DNA from: Occallatibacter savannae
GTDB lineage: Bacteria > Acidobacteriota > Terriglobia > Terriglobales > Acidobacteriaceae
DNA: 64,000 bases
Assembly (NCBI RefSeq): GCF_003131205.1
Contig: NZ_QFFY01000001.1
Span: 1,612,001 to 1,676,000, forward strand
Direction: 5' to 3'
The translations under genes and the position numbers were made by a program. How positions within the stretch are numbered: position 1 is the first letter of the stretch; the number at the start of each line of letters is the position of its first letter. The notes under the pieces are model-generated. The model was not told the DNA's origin and ran no database searches. It saw only the letters and a program-made list of their open reading frames with translations. Shown in pieces: positions 56,054 to 64,000 of the stretch.

Positions 56054-56916
56054 TGTGCCCACCTTATCTGGTTGCCGAGAACAACGCCGCTGGCCACGGA
56101 GATGGTGGCGCCGCGATGTGCCGGTATTTCTACAGATGCGATTCCTTTTTTGAGTGGAACGTCGACCGTAGTTTTCTCAGCACCATAGGTTGCAGTGAAG
56201 GTCACGATCGTACCGTCGGAAATAGCGTTACCGCTGCAATCCTTCACGGGCTCGGTGACGAGCTGAATCTTGTTGCCGGCGGGCCTGGCGCTCATCTTGA
56301 TGTTGCAGGGATCGCCGGGGACCTCACCCACGATGCGGATGCTTGAAACATCGCCAACGCGAGCGACGAACTGCGCTTTGCCTTCGCGAGCGGCGGAGTC
56401 CATCTGGGTCCAGGCTGCGCCATTGCGGGTTTCCACGTTGCGCGTCTCAGGCGCGCTGCCCTGGTTGGTGAGCTGAAAGGAGACCTGCATTGGCTTAGTG
56501 ATCAGGTTTCCGTAGCTGTCGAAAACGTAGGCTGAGCCAGTGATGGCATTATGCAGCGCGACGGGAAGGCGAGATGGCTTGGCGATGAAGGTCAGATCCG
56601 AAGGCTTCTGGACAGGCGTGACATCGATGGAGCCACTCTGCGTGGACGAGTCTGAGGTGACCCAGACGGAGTAGTGTCCCGCATTGTAAAGCGCCCCGGC
56701 AGCGACTTCGATGGCGCCCCCGAGCTGCACGTCCTGCTTGATGAACTGGGCGGGACCCACGATGTAGAGCGTGCCCTTGCCGCTGCCACCCGCCTGAACG
56801 GAGAAGGCAGCCCCGGCCTGAATGCTCCTGGGAAGATTCAGATCGCCGGATTGAGCGGATGCTGAAGTGATTCCCAGAGCGAGGCCAAAAACGAGTGCTG
56901 GTATTCCTACCCTCAC
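56050..56916 (-). CDS. Exported protein with invasin/Ig-like domains
   Basis: 288 residues. A signal peptide (RVGIPALVFGLALGITSASA) is followed by three Ig-like/jelly-roll regions; the middle one (SAYVFDSYGNLITKPMQVSFQL) and last one (GTIVTFTATYGAEKTTVDVPL) resemble bacterial Ig-like (BIG) domains of invasins. One Cys pair (DPCNIKM and VKDCSGNA) may form a disulfide. It starts with GTG 56916, with GGAGGGG upstream, and overlaps the previous gene's stop by 4 bp. Confidence 0.82.
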   Translation of the reverse strand: MRVGIPALVFGLALGITSASAQSGDLNLPRSIQAGAAFSVQAGGSGKGTLYIVGPAQFIKQDVQLGGAIEVAAGALYNAGHYSVWVTSDSSTQSGSIDVTPVQKPSDLTFIAKPSRLPVALHNAITGSAYVFDSYGNLITKPMQVSFQLTNQGSAPETRNVETRNGAAWTQMDSAAREGKAQFVARVGDVSSIRIVGEVPGDPCNIKMSARPAGNKIQLVTEPVKDCSGNAISDGTIVTFTATYGAEKTTVDVPLKKGIASVEIPAHRGATISVASGVVLGNQIRWAQ

Positions 56917-58043
56917 TGCGCCCCTCCAAAGCTGTAGGTAGCAACCACCGTTCTTTGACTGCTGACCTTGCGCGCGAGGTCTTCGGGGATATGAATGTTG
57001 AAGGCGACGGGAACGCCGGGAAGCAAGGCGTGATCGACGTACTGATCGCCGACCCAGACGACCTGGCCCTGCTGGTCGTAGAAGGTGCCGAGGACATGCG
57101 CAACGTTGGCAATCTGGCCGCTCTGATTGGTGAGCTGTCCGGTCACCGATGCGTCAGGCGCGGGGTTGAGCTTCTCGTTCTGAATCTCGATGACTGGATC
57201 GGCTGAGGCCGAAATCAGCTGAGAGAACGGCTGCATGCGAACGCTGCCAACCTGCGAGAGTGTGACGTTGGGGAAGCGAATGAGGAAGGGCGTAACCTGC
57301 TTGGGCAAAAGCTGGTGGGAGATGTTGTCGAAGCTGCCTTCTGTGTCGATCGGTTTCTGATCTTTAGATAAAAGCGTAGCTGTTACCGACACGTAAGCGG
57401 GAATGACGTCTTCGTTCAGCAACTCTCCAAGAAGCACAAGCCCTTCCGCGCGCTGGACCGGGTGCATGTCGACGATGCGCACATGAGGGCCTTCAACGTC
57501 CTGCGCGCCCCAATCGTCTGCGGAGCTGCGGTTAATCACGTCCCAGCGGAGATAGTTGACTGGAATGACCTGCGGAGGAACCACCGGCTCCTTGGTGATG
57601 GGCCACTGCACCTGCCATCTGCCGCCGTTGTTGACGAGATGGAGATCGCGGGAGCTTGGCGAGGGCCCGACGACGGTGGACCACTGCATCTTGAGGCGTA
57701 CGTCAGCCTCGCTGTCGGATGCGTGAAGCGGCTGGACCTGGAAGTCACTGAGTGTTGCGTAGGTGCGAAGGTCAGGCCAGCCGCTGGTGAGGTCGCGGTG
57801 GAACTGCTGCTCGCTGAACTCGCCTTTGTTGGCGAGGCTATCGTAGGCGCGCTGATAGGCGTTGGCGCGAATCTGCTCACCCAGCGAGCGAACCGCTGCT
57901 TCGGGAGTACCTGCCGAGGTGGAGAACTGCTCTCCGCTGGAAAAAGCGGCAGCAGCTTTGTTCGGCCAGAGGGTTCCAATTACGACTAGAGCTACAGTTG
58001 CGCCGGCGAGTGCAATTGCCAGCAGTCTTCCTCCGTTGCTCAC
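56913..58043 (-). CDS. Membrane-anchored hypothetical protein with long extracytoplasmic domain
   Basis: 376 residues from GTG 58043. An N-terminal membrane anchor (SNGGRLLAIALAGATVALVVIG) is followed by an alpha+beta domain (VRSLGEQIRANAYQRAYDSL, NTF2-like helices, to about 150) and then two beta-sandwich-like regions (LLGELLNEDVIPAYVSVTATL; VTGQLTNQSGQIANVAHVLG), resembling FxLYD-like domains. The start is decided by GGGAGG 8 nt upstream and a GTGA overlap with the previous gene's stop. The frame extends upstream to 58346 antisense to nothing useful. Confidence 0.82.
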   Translation of the reverse strand: MSNGGRLLAIALAGATVALVVIGTLWPNKAAAAFSSGEQFSTSAGTPEAAVRSLGEQIRANAYQRAYDSLANKGEFSEQQFHRDLTSGWPDLRTYATLSDFQVQPLHASDSEADVRLKMQWSTVVGPSPSSRDLHLVNNGGRWQVQWPITKEPVVPPQVIPVNYLRWDVINRSSADDWGAQDVEGPHVRIVDMHPVQRAEGLVLLGELLNEDVIPAYVSVTATLLSKDQKPIDTEGSFDNISHQLLPKQVTPFLIRFPNVTLSQVGSVRMQPFSQLISASADPVIEIQNEKLNPAPDASVTGQLTNQSGQIANVAHVLGTFYDQQGQVVWVGDQYVDHALLPGVPVAFNIHIPEDLARKVSSQRTVVATYSFGGAQ

Positions 58044-59797
58044 GATGCCAACCTCCCTGGTACGTATTCCTCCTCGGCTGGAGAAGGGAAAGCGATGCGG
58101 CTCTCCAAAGGACGGCGCTCCGGAATGAGCAGCACCAGGATTGCCAGAATGCTGCAGCCGAAGGGGAGAAGCCCCCACAGCAGTCCCTGCCAATGGGGCG
58201 GAATTTGCGGAGCGTTGAGCGGCGTAGCCGGCGGCACCCCATCCTTGCTCCAGACGATGATGGTGTGGTCGTTGAGATTGTCGACGGGCCGCCAGCCGGC
58301 GAAGGCCAGGAGCGGATCGTAGTAGTGATCGCGAACGAAGACCCACTTCAAACCGTAGTGGTCAGCGTGCTCGAGCATGGCGCGCAACGCATCGATGCCG
58401 TTTTTGCCGAAGAACTTGGAACTGGTGAGCGTGCCGGCACCGTGGGCGGTGAGCTCGGGAAGCTGACGGGCGGAGTTCCACTCGCCGTCGACGCTGCCTG
58501 CATCGGTTTGCATGGCGAGACGCGCGATCTTGTTACCGAAGCCCAGCGTTATGTAGCGATAGTGATCGTGGCCATCGCGGTCGAGCCAGTCTGCGACGGG
58601 CTTGGTGTCAAACTCCTGCGCATCGGGCGGATGAATTGTGGACCATGCGACGGCGAGGCCGCAGGTGAGCGCCGCGAGGGTGCAGATGGTGGCGATGGCG
58701 GGCGTCTTGAAGCGATCAATCAGCTCGGTGACGAGGACGCCGATGAAGGGCAGCGCAAGAAGCGTAGCCCAGTAGCTGAAGCGCTCCATGGTGATGACTT
58801 CGCCAGCGCGACGAAGAACCAGCTGGCTGACGGGCGTGGTTCCGCCGAGACCGACGAGAAACGCAAGCCAGAAGCCTACCAGCAGCGGACGCAGCCTGTG
58901 GACTGCGGCTCCGCGCCAGAAGATAAACGGGAAGGCGAGGATGACTGCGCCGTAGGGAACGATGAAGTAGTTGAGTCCCCAGAACGGGCTGAGGATGTAG
59001 TTGGCACGGCTGGCGTGGGGGATGGGCTCCTGCGTGACAGGGTAGTGAATCAGCGCGATCCAGAAGGGCAGAAGGACGACGACGATGGCCGCAGTGACGA
59101 CAACGACGATTGCCACGGTGCGGGCAATGAGAGCCGCCGTCGAGGACCGCTCGGACTCGTCGCCTTCTTCGCGCTCCATGATGGCAAGGGCCACGACGGG
59201 AAGGGCGAAGAAGAAGGATCCGAAGATCAGGGTTGCGTGGTGCGCGGCTGCGGCAGCGGCGAAGAGGACCGAAGCCTTGATGAATGCGCGCCACCTTCCG
59301 AAGCGAATCCACTCGAAGAGGAACGGCAAGGCGTTGAGGTAGATGGGCGCCGCCGATGTGGTGCCAAGCTGTCCGGCCGAGTAGACGAGGAAGCTCTCAG
59401 AACCGAGAAAGACGCTGGCGAGCGCCGCGAAGGATGCCGCACGCGGCGATACCCAGAGGAGCGAAAAACGGTAGACGCCGACGGCGAGCAGAAGGATTGC
59501 GACCAGCTGTACCGCCATGTAGCCATACTCGAGTCCCGTAATGTGCGACAGGACTGCGATCCATTGCTGGGGCAGAGGCGGGTAGGTGGTCTGCGAGAAT
59601 CCTGCATACCACTTCGTGTTCCACGGGTCGAACCAGTGCTGGAGATAGTGGGACGCGAAGAAGATGTGCTGATTGGTGTCGTACGACTTCAACGGCAGCT
59701 TCATCACCAAGAGCGGCAGGTGGACCAGCAAAACCGCCATCAGGATGAAAGAAAGTGGAATTGGACGTCTGGACAAGTGCGCTTCAGACTTCTGCAC
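58040..59797 (-). CDS. Polytopic membrane protein of the PTPS-related/GT-C-like family
   Basis: 585 residues with about 12 membrane segments. The N-terminal loop LPLKSYDTNQHIFFASHYLQHWFDP and WYAGFSQTTYPPLPQQW match the bacterial family annotated as 6-pyruvoyl-tetrahydropterin-synthase-related membrane proteins, which share the acidic loop 1 and topology of GT-C glycosyltransferases. No pterin enzyme domain is present. It starts with GTG 59797, with GAGG 5 nt upstream, and is the first gene of a four-gene set with GTGA/GTGA/ATGA overlaps. It may transfer a lipid-linked sugar outside the membrane. Confidence 0.8.
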   Translation of the reverse strand: MQKSEAHLSRRPIPLSFILMAVLLVHLPLLVMKLPLKSYDTNQHIFFASHYLQHWFDPWNTKWYAGFSQTTYPPLPQQWIAVLSHITGLEYGYMAVQLVAILLLAVGVYRFSLLWVSPRAASFAALASVFLGSESFLVYSAGQLGTTSAAPIYLNALPFLFEWIRFGRWRAFIKASVLFAAAAAAHHATLIFGSFFFALPVVALAIMEREEGDESERSSTAALIARTVAIVVVVTAAIVVVLLPFWIALIHYPVTQEPIPHASRANYILSPFWGLNYFIVPYGAVILAFPFIFWRGAAVHRLRPLLVGFWLAFLVGLGGTTPVSQLVLRRAGEVITMERFSYWATLLALPFIGVLVTELIDRFKTPAIATICTLAALTCGLAVAWSTIHPPDAQEFDTKPVADWLDRDGHDHYRYITLGFGNKIARLAMQTDAGSVDGEWNSARQLPELTAHGAGTLTSSKFFGKNGIDALRAMLEHADHYGLKWVFVRDHYYDPLLAFAGWRPVDNLNDHTIIVWSKDGVPPATPLNAPQIPPHWQGLLWGLLPFGCSILAILVLLIPERRPLESRIAFPSPAEEEYVPGRLAS

Positions 59798-60093
59798 AGG
59801 TTCCTCTCATGGAAATCTTTCGGGTGAAAATCTAGCTCGGTGCCATGAAGTAAAAACCGCGCTGCAGCCCCCCGGTAGGTTTGAGCCTTTCTCCTTCGAT
59901 TCACATTGAGGTGAGTTCGGTTGTATGGGAGGGCCAAAACTGCGGAAACGCTTGAGTTTGCTTCATGACCCAAACGGGTCAAGAGAGAACAATCCAGCCA
60001 ACGCTTCCGGCCTGTTCTGGAATCTAACGAAGTAACCGTGAGTTCGCGGCTGTGTGAACTCCTGCAGTGAAAGAGCGGACTGGGTGAACTTAA
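59798..60093. promoter_or_regulatory. Divergent promoter region of the PTPS-related and TPR-barrel genes
   Basis: 296 bp between divergent genes. No clear -35/-10 pair or palindrome was identified. The sequence is A/T-richer than the flanking genes, as expected of a promoter region. Confidence 0.4.
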
Positions 60094-63000
60094 TTGAAAG
60101 CTAGATTCCTGAATTCTGCCTATTTGGCGGTGTTGCTCGCCGTAGTCTGCAGTTCTTACGCGCAGACGTACCAGATCGGACCTGAAACTCAAAACCAAAA
60201 TTCAAAGCCGGGACAGAAGCAATCGCAGAAGCAGACACCTGCGCAGGAGCCAAATCTTGGATTCGGCTCGAACATTGAGAACGCGCGGCTGGGGCGCGCG
60301 GCGGAACAGGCGTTGCAGCGCGGCGACAAGGTTCGCGCGTTGGAGTTTGCTCAAAGAGCGGCACAGGCGGCGCCGAATGATGCGCAGCTGTGGTTCCTGG
60401 TGGGATATGCGGCGCGCCTGAATGCGCGGTATCAGCAGTCGGCAGATGCGTATGCGCATGGGCTGCGGATCAATCCTTCTTCGCTGGAGGGGCTGTCGGG
60501 CCTTGCGCAGACCTACGCGGCGATGGGGAAAAACGACCAGGCGGAAAAGCTGCTGAAGCAGGTGCTGGCGGCAAGTCCGAAGCGGGCGAATGATGCGCTG
60601 GTGCTGGGCGATATCTACATGCGGTCGGGGGATTACAACTCCGCGCTCGATGCGCTGAACCAGGCGGAGCGGGCACATCCCGATGCGCGGTCAGAATTGC
60701 TGATGGCCATCAGCTACGAGCACCTGAACAAGCCGGACATGGCGAACAGGTATCTGGAGGCGGCGAGGAAAAAGGCGCCGGACAATCCAGAGGTGCAGCG
60801 GGCGATGGCGGGGTACTACCGCGAAGAGGGCAAGTACGACCAAGCGGTTGCAGCGCTGAAGTCGATCAAGCATCCGCGGCCGGACGTGGTGGCGGAGTTG
60901 GCGTACACGTATCAGCTTGATGGGAAGCTCGATGAGTCGGCGCGCACGTATGCGCAGGCGGCGAACGCGGTGCCGAAAGATCTGAATCTGCAGTTGTCGG
61001 CGGCACAGGCTGCGGTGGCGGCGGGTACGACAGGGCAGGCTGACGCGTTTCTGCAGCGGGCAGCGACCATTGACGCGAATAACTACAGGCTCCACGCGAT
61101 CAAGGGAGAGATTGCGCGTATTCACGATCAGGCCCCGGAAGCAATCAACGAGTACAAGACGGCGATTGCGCATCTTCCCGCAGAGCCGGTCGAGGGGCCG
61201 CTGTATGGAATTCAACTCCACATGAACCTCTCGGATCTGTACAAGTCGCAGCGTGACGATCAGGATTCGCAGCGCGAGGTGGCGACGGCGAAGGAGCAGA
61301 TCGACAAGCTGAACGAGCAGGGTGCGAACAGAGCGCCATTCCTTCGGCTTCGGGCACAGGTGAAGCTTGCTTCGGGAGATCCGAATGGAGCGCTGGCCGA
61401 TGTGAGAGATGCGCTGGCAATCGACAGCCGCAATCCGAGCGGGCTGCAGCTCAACGGCGACGTGCTGATGAAGCTGGGACGCACGGAAGAGGCGATTGCG
61501 ACGTACAAGAAGATTCTGGCGATCGATGCGAAGAATCGTTTTGCGCTGACGTCTCTCGGCTATGCTTCGCGGGCGGCAGGACGCGACGAGGATGCGGAGA
61601 AGTATTTCCAGCGACTGACGCAGGTGGATCCCAACCTTTATGTCGGGTATGCGGCGCTTGGCGATCTGTACACCGCGCGCAAGAAATACAAACAGGCGGA
61701 GAGCGCGTATGCAAAGGCGTACGACCTGTCGCCGAAGAACGCGATGGTCGTTGCGGGTGCGATGAACGCGGCGATCGAGGCGCACGATCTGGGACTTGCC
61801 GGGAAGTGGATGGCGCGTTCCACGCCGGAGATGGCGAGCGAACCGCAGTTCCTGCGTGAAGAGGAGCGGTACTTGAGCTTCCGCGGGGATTATGAGCAGT
61901 CGGCTAAGGTCGCTCAACAGGCGATCAAGGTTCTGCCGCACGATCGCGACGTTGTCGTCTACCTGGGGTACGACCTTCTGCACATGGAGAAGTGGGACGA
62001 GTTGCTGGCTCTGACGAAGCAGTACATGACCGTGCTGCCGAAGGAACCGGATATTCCGCTGCTCGAGGGATACGTCTACAAGCACCTGGGCAAGTCGGAA
62101 GAAGCGGAGCAGGATTTCACCGAGACGCTAAAGCGGGATCCGGAAGTTGTAACAGCTTATGTGAACCGCGGTTATATGCGGAACGACATGCATAAGGCAG
62201 ATGCCGCGTCAGAGGACTTTGAAGCTGCGCTGAAGCGGGATCCGAAGAACGGCGAAGCCAATCTTGGACTTGCGTATGCCGATCTGAATCTGCACAAGTC
62301 GCAGGCCGCAATCCGCCACGCAAATCTCGCGGAGCAGATCATGGGCGACTCGAAGAACGTGCACGTAATTCGAGCCACTGCGTACGGACGCGAGGGCATG
62401 CTGACCAAGGCGGCAGTCGAGTACAAGGCCGCGCTGAAGTTTACGCCTGACGATCCGGCGCTTCATCTTGGGCTGGCGGGAACGCTGTTCGGTGCGCGCC
62501 GATACCACGACGCGATTGATGAGCTGAAGGTGGCCGAGAAGTACGGCCCGGAGAATCCGGCGATTCCCGCGATGCTGGCACGTTCTTATGCGTTCCTGGG
62601 CCAGCGGGATCAGACCTTCCAGTATGTGCAAGTGGCGGAGAAACTCGCTGCTGCCGCACCGCCGCCGGATAATCCGTACGCGGAGTCGGTGCAGAGCGAG
62701 ACGTTCATCTCCACCGGGCAGGCGCTGGCGGAACTCGGCGACCAGAAGGCCGCAATGGGACGGTATCGAAAGGCGTTGGAGCTGCCGCAGGCGAACCGCG
62801 TCAGTGTGAGACTTGCGATTGCACAGACGATGGCGCAGCAGGACCGGAACGATGACGCGCAGCGCGAAATTGCGCTGGCCATGATGGAAGCCGCATCGGG
62901 CGATTCCCTGCCCCCAACCGGCAGCCAGTACATCCAGGCTGCGGATATCTTCCGCTCTCTGCACGATTACGAGCTGTCGGAATCGTACATCGAGCATGCC

Positions 63001-64000
63001 AAGGCCGCGGGAGCTCCCGACTCGTCTGTGCGTATCGGGCTTGCGAATACGTACCTGGCGCTGGGAGAGACCACGAAGGCGAATGCCGAGCTTTCGGCGA
63101 TCAAGCGAGATGCGGAGAGCGCTCCGGACTATCAATACCTGCTGGCACAGGCGAATCTTTACCGGCAGCAGCATCGCAACGTGCAGGCGCTCACCTCGTT
63201 CGCACAGGCTTCGAATGCTGAAGGCGAAGACGAGTCTGCAACAACGAGCCTGCTGCAGGCAGGAGCGAACGAGGGGTTGCGGATCACCCCGCAGGTCAGC
63301 GTTTTGTCGGACTTTCTGATGGAGCCGATCTTCGAAGACTCGTCGGTCTACGTTCTGGATTCGAAGCTGGATGCGACGTTCGCGGTTCCGAGCACGACGC
63401 CTTCCCTGCTGCCTCCGCCGCGCTCGCAGCTGCAGACGCAGTCGACGAATGCGTTCCATTTGCACTTGGGCAAGCTTCCGGAGCCGGGAGGATTCTTCCA
63501 GATCCGGAACAGTCGCGGTCAGATCTCAGTGCCTGCGACTAACTCGATTGCAAATCGTGACACGACGGATTGGACGCTGAATTTCGCGCTGAATCCGAGC
63601 GTGAACCTGGGCCGCAATGTGATGACCTTCAGCGGCGGCGTGCAAACGACGATCCGTCGTGATTCGCGTTCGCCGCACGAACTGAACCAGAATCTGCTGC
63701 GCACGTTCCTCTACATGGATACGAGCTCGTTCTTCAATGCGATTTCGGTGAACGGGTATCTGATCCGCGAGAGCGGTCCATTCACGGAGATCAACGAACA
63801 CTCGCGCGCTCTGGCGGGAGCATTGAACTTCCGGGTGGGCACACCGTGGGGCAAGAACACGCTTGTGACGGGCTGGGGAGCGAACGATCAGGTGTTTCAC
63901 CCGAACGAGATCGAGGATTACCTTACGTCTTCGTACGTGGGGTGGGAGCATCGCTTCAATGAGCGGCTGATGGTGCGCGGGATGCTTGAAGATCTGCGGG
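60094..64000 (+). CDS. Giant exported TPR protein with C-terminal outer-membrane barrel (3' end outside window)
   Basis: An open frame of at least 1302 codons runs to the window edge. A TAA stop directly precedes TTG 60094, which begins a signal peptide (MKARFLNSAYLAVLLAVV, cut near SYAQ). From about residue 60 to 1060 it is a long superhelix of TPR repeats (e.g. AQLWFLVGYAARLNARYQQS; LLMAISYEHLNKPDMANRYL). After about residue 1065 (VSVLSDFLMEPIFED) the pattern changes to amphipathic strands (VNLGRNVMTFSGGVQTTI), the start of a beta barrel. This order (TPR then barrel) is seen in BcsC, PgaA and PelB, which export exopolysaccharides. Divergent from the four-gene set. The frame was read by hand from the sequence. 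Confidence 0.85.
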   Translation, partial: MKARFLNSAYLAVLLAVVCSSYAQTYQIGPETQNQNSKPGQKQSQKQTPAQEPNLGFGSNIENARLGRAAEQALQRGDKVRALEFAQRAAQAAPNDAQLWFLVGYAARLNARYQQSADAYAHGLRINPSSLEGLSGLAQTYAAMGKNDQAEKLLKQVLAASPKRANDALVLGDIYMRSGDYNSALDALNQAERAHPDARSELLMAISYEHLNKPDMANRYLEAARKKAPDNPEVQRAMAGYYREEGKYDQAVAALKSIKHPRPDVVAELAYTYQLDGKLDESARTYAQAANAVPKDLNLQLSAAQAAVAAGTTGQADAFLQRAATIDANNYRLHAIKGEIARIHDQAPEAINEYKTAIAHLPAEPVEGPLYGIQLHMNLSDLYKSQRDDQDSQREVATAKEQIDKLNEQGANRAPFLRLRAQVKLASGDPNGALADVRDALAIDSRNPSGLQLNGDVLMKLGRTEEAIATYKKILAIDAKNRFALTSLGYASRAAGRDEDAEKYFQRLTQVDPNLYVGYAALGDLYTARKKYKQAESAYAKAYDLSPKNAMVVAGAMNAAIEAHDLGLAGKWMARSTPEMASEPQFLREEERYLSFRGDYEQSAKVAQQAIKVLPHDRDVVVYLGYDLLHMEKWDELLALTKQYMTVLPKEPDIPLLEGYVYKHLGKSEEAEQDFTETLKRDPEVVTAYVNRGYMRNDMHKADAASEDFEAALKRDPKNGEANLGLAYADLNLHKSQAAIRHANLAEQIMGDSKNVHVIRATAYGREGMLTKAAVEYKAALKFTPDDPALHLGLAGTLFGARRYHDAIDELKVAEKYGPENPAIPAMLARSYAFLGQRDQTFQYVQVAEKLAAAAPPPDNPYAESVQSETFISTGQALAELGDQKAAMGRYRKALELPQANRVSVRLAIAQTMAQQDRNDDAQREIALAMMEAASGDSLPPTGSQYIQAADIFRSLHDYELSESYIEHAKAAGAPDSSVRIGLANTYLALGETTKANAELSAIKRDAESAPDYQYLLAQANLYRQQHRNVQALTSFAQASNAEGEDESATTSLLQAGANEGLRITPQVSVLSDFLMEPIFEDSSVYVLDSKLDATFAVPSTTPSLLPPPRSQLQTQSTNAFHLHLGKLPEPGGFFQIRNSRGQISVPATNSIANRDTTDWTLNFALNPSVNLGRNVMTFSGGVQTTIRRDSRSPHELNQNLLRTFLYMDTSSFFNAISVNGYLIRESGPFTEINEHSRALAGALNFRVGTPWGKNTLVTGWGANDQVFHPNEIEDYLTSSYVGWEHRFNERLMVRGMLEDLR

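Noticed and set aside
57998..59827. 609-codon plus-strand ORF
   Set aside because: Antisense to the polytopic membrane protein; Asp/Glu/Gly-rich shadow.
60691..63465. Minus-strand ORFs of 464 and 418 codons
   Set aside because: Antisense to the TPR superhelix, where codon bias keeps the opposite frame open.

Overview
The window looks like chromosomal DNA of a soil-type Acidobacteriota (order Terriglobales/Acidobacteriales). This is inferred from high G+C, a choice-of-anchor D lipoprotein, the FtsH N-terminus, many GTG/TTG starts and REP-like repeats with a RAYT transposase; no rRNA or marker gene confirms it. Nothing suggests a prophage, plasmid or CRISPR locus. No tRNA or rRNA gene was seen.

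Layout. 1-8.8 kb, almost all minus strand: a DUF192-like protein cut by the window edge, a GT87 membrane glycosyltransferase, acetyl-CoA synthetase, an MHS-type permease, a PhyH-type dioxygenase, a small S24-like protein and galE. 9.4-15.4 kb, plus strand: a TonB-family protein, a large exported protein with an M48-like but apparently dead metalloprotease motif, a small outer-membrane barrel, an ICMT-type methyltransferase, a TMEM175-type channel, and an ArsR regulator with a VOC protein behind a clear promoter/operator. 15.5-22.2 kb, minus: a choice-of-anchor D lipoprotein, ftsH, tilS and a 35-residue membrane ORF. 22.2-32.9 kb, mostly plus: a GNAT enzyme, a tannase-family esterase (minus), ispD-ispF, a membrane SpoIIE-type phosphatase, gltX, a frameshifted RAYT between inverted REP-like sequences, and glnS. 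33-43.6 kb: a DsbD-alpha-like protein and a TlpA thioredoxin separated by a 48-bp-period REP array, kdsD, an SDR enzyme, a DUF4259-like protein, proS, a bifunctional class A PBP, an OsmC protein and a Nei-type glycosylase. 43.7-48.8 kb: a very large Lhr helicase with one apparent frameshift and an internal REP-like segment. 49-64 kb is an envelope/exopolysaccharide region: a thymidylate-kinase-like protein, a Pro/Gln-rich exported protein, a STAS protein, a flippase with a ParB-like C-terminus, a GH99-like hydrolase, a GT2 glycosyltransferase, a four-gene set coupled by 4-nt overlaps and headed by a polytopic PTPS-related membrane protein, and the start of a giant TPR/beta-barrel protein that leaves the window.

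How it fits together. The housekeeping genes (acs, galE, ftsH, tilS, ispD/F, three aminoacyl-tRNA synthetases, kdsD, PBP) mark this as core chromosome. The two most unusual layers are (1) a REP/RAYT repeat system that has spread through 30-45 kb, into one reading frame (lhr) and into the 5' end of another (dsbD-like), and (2) the coupled four-gene cassette facing a TPR-barrel protein, which I propose as an uncharacterised envelope glycan or export system.
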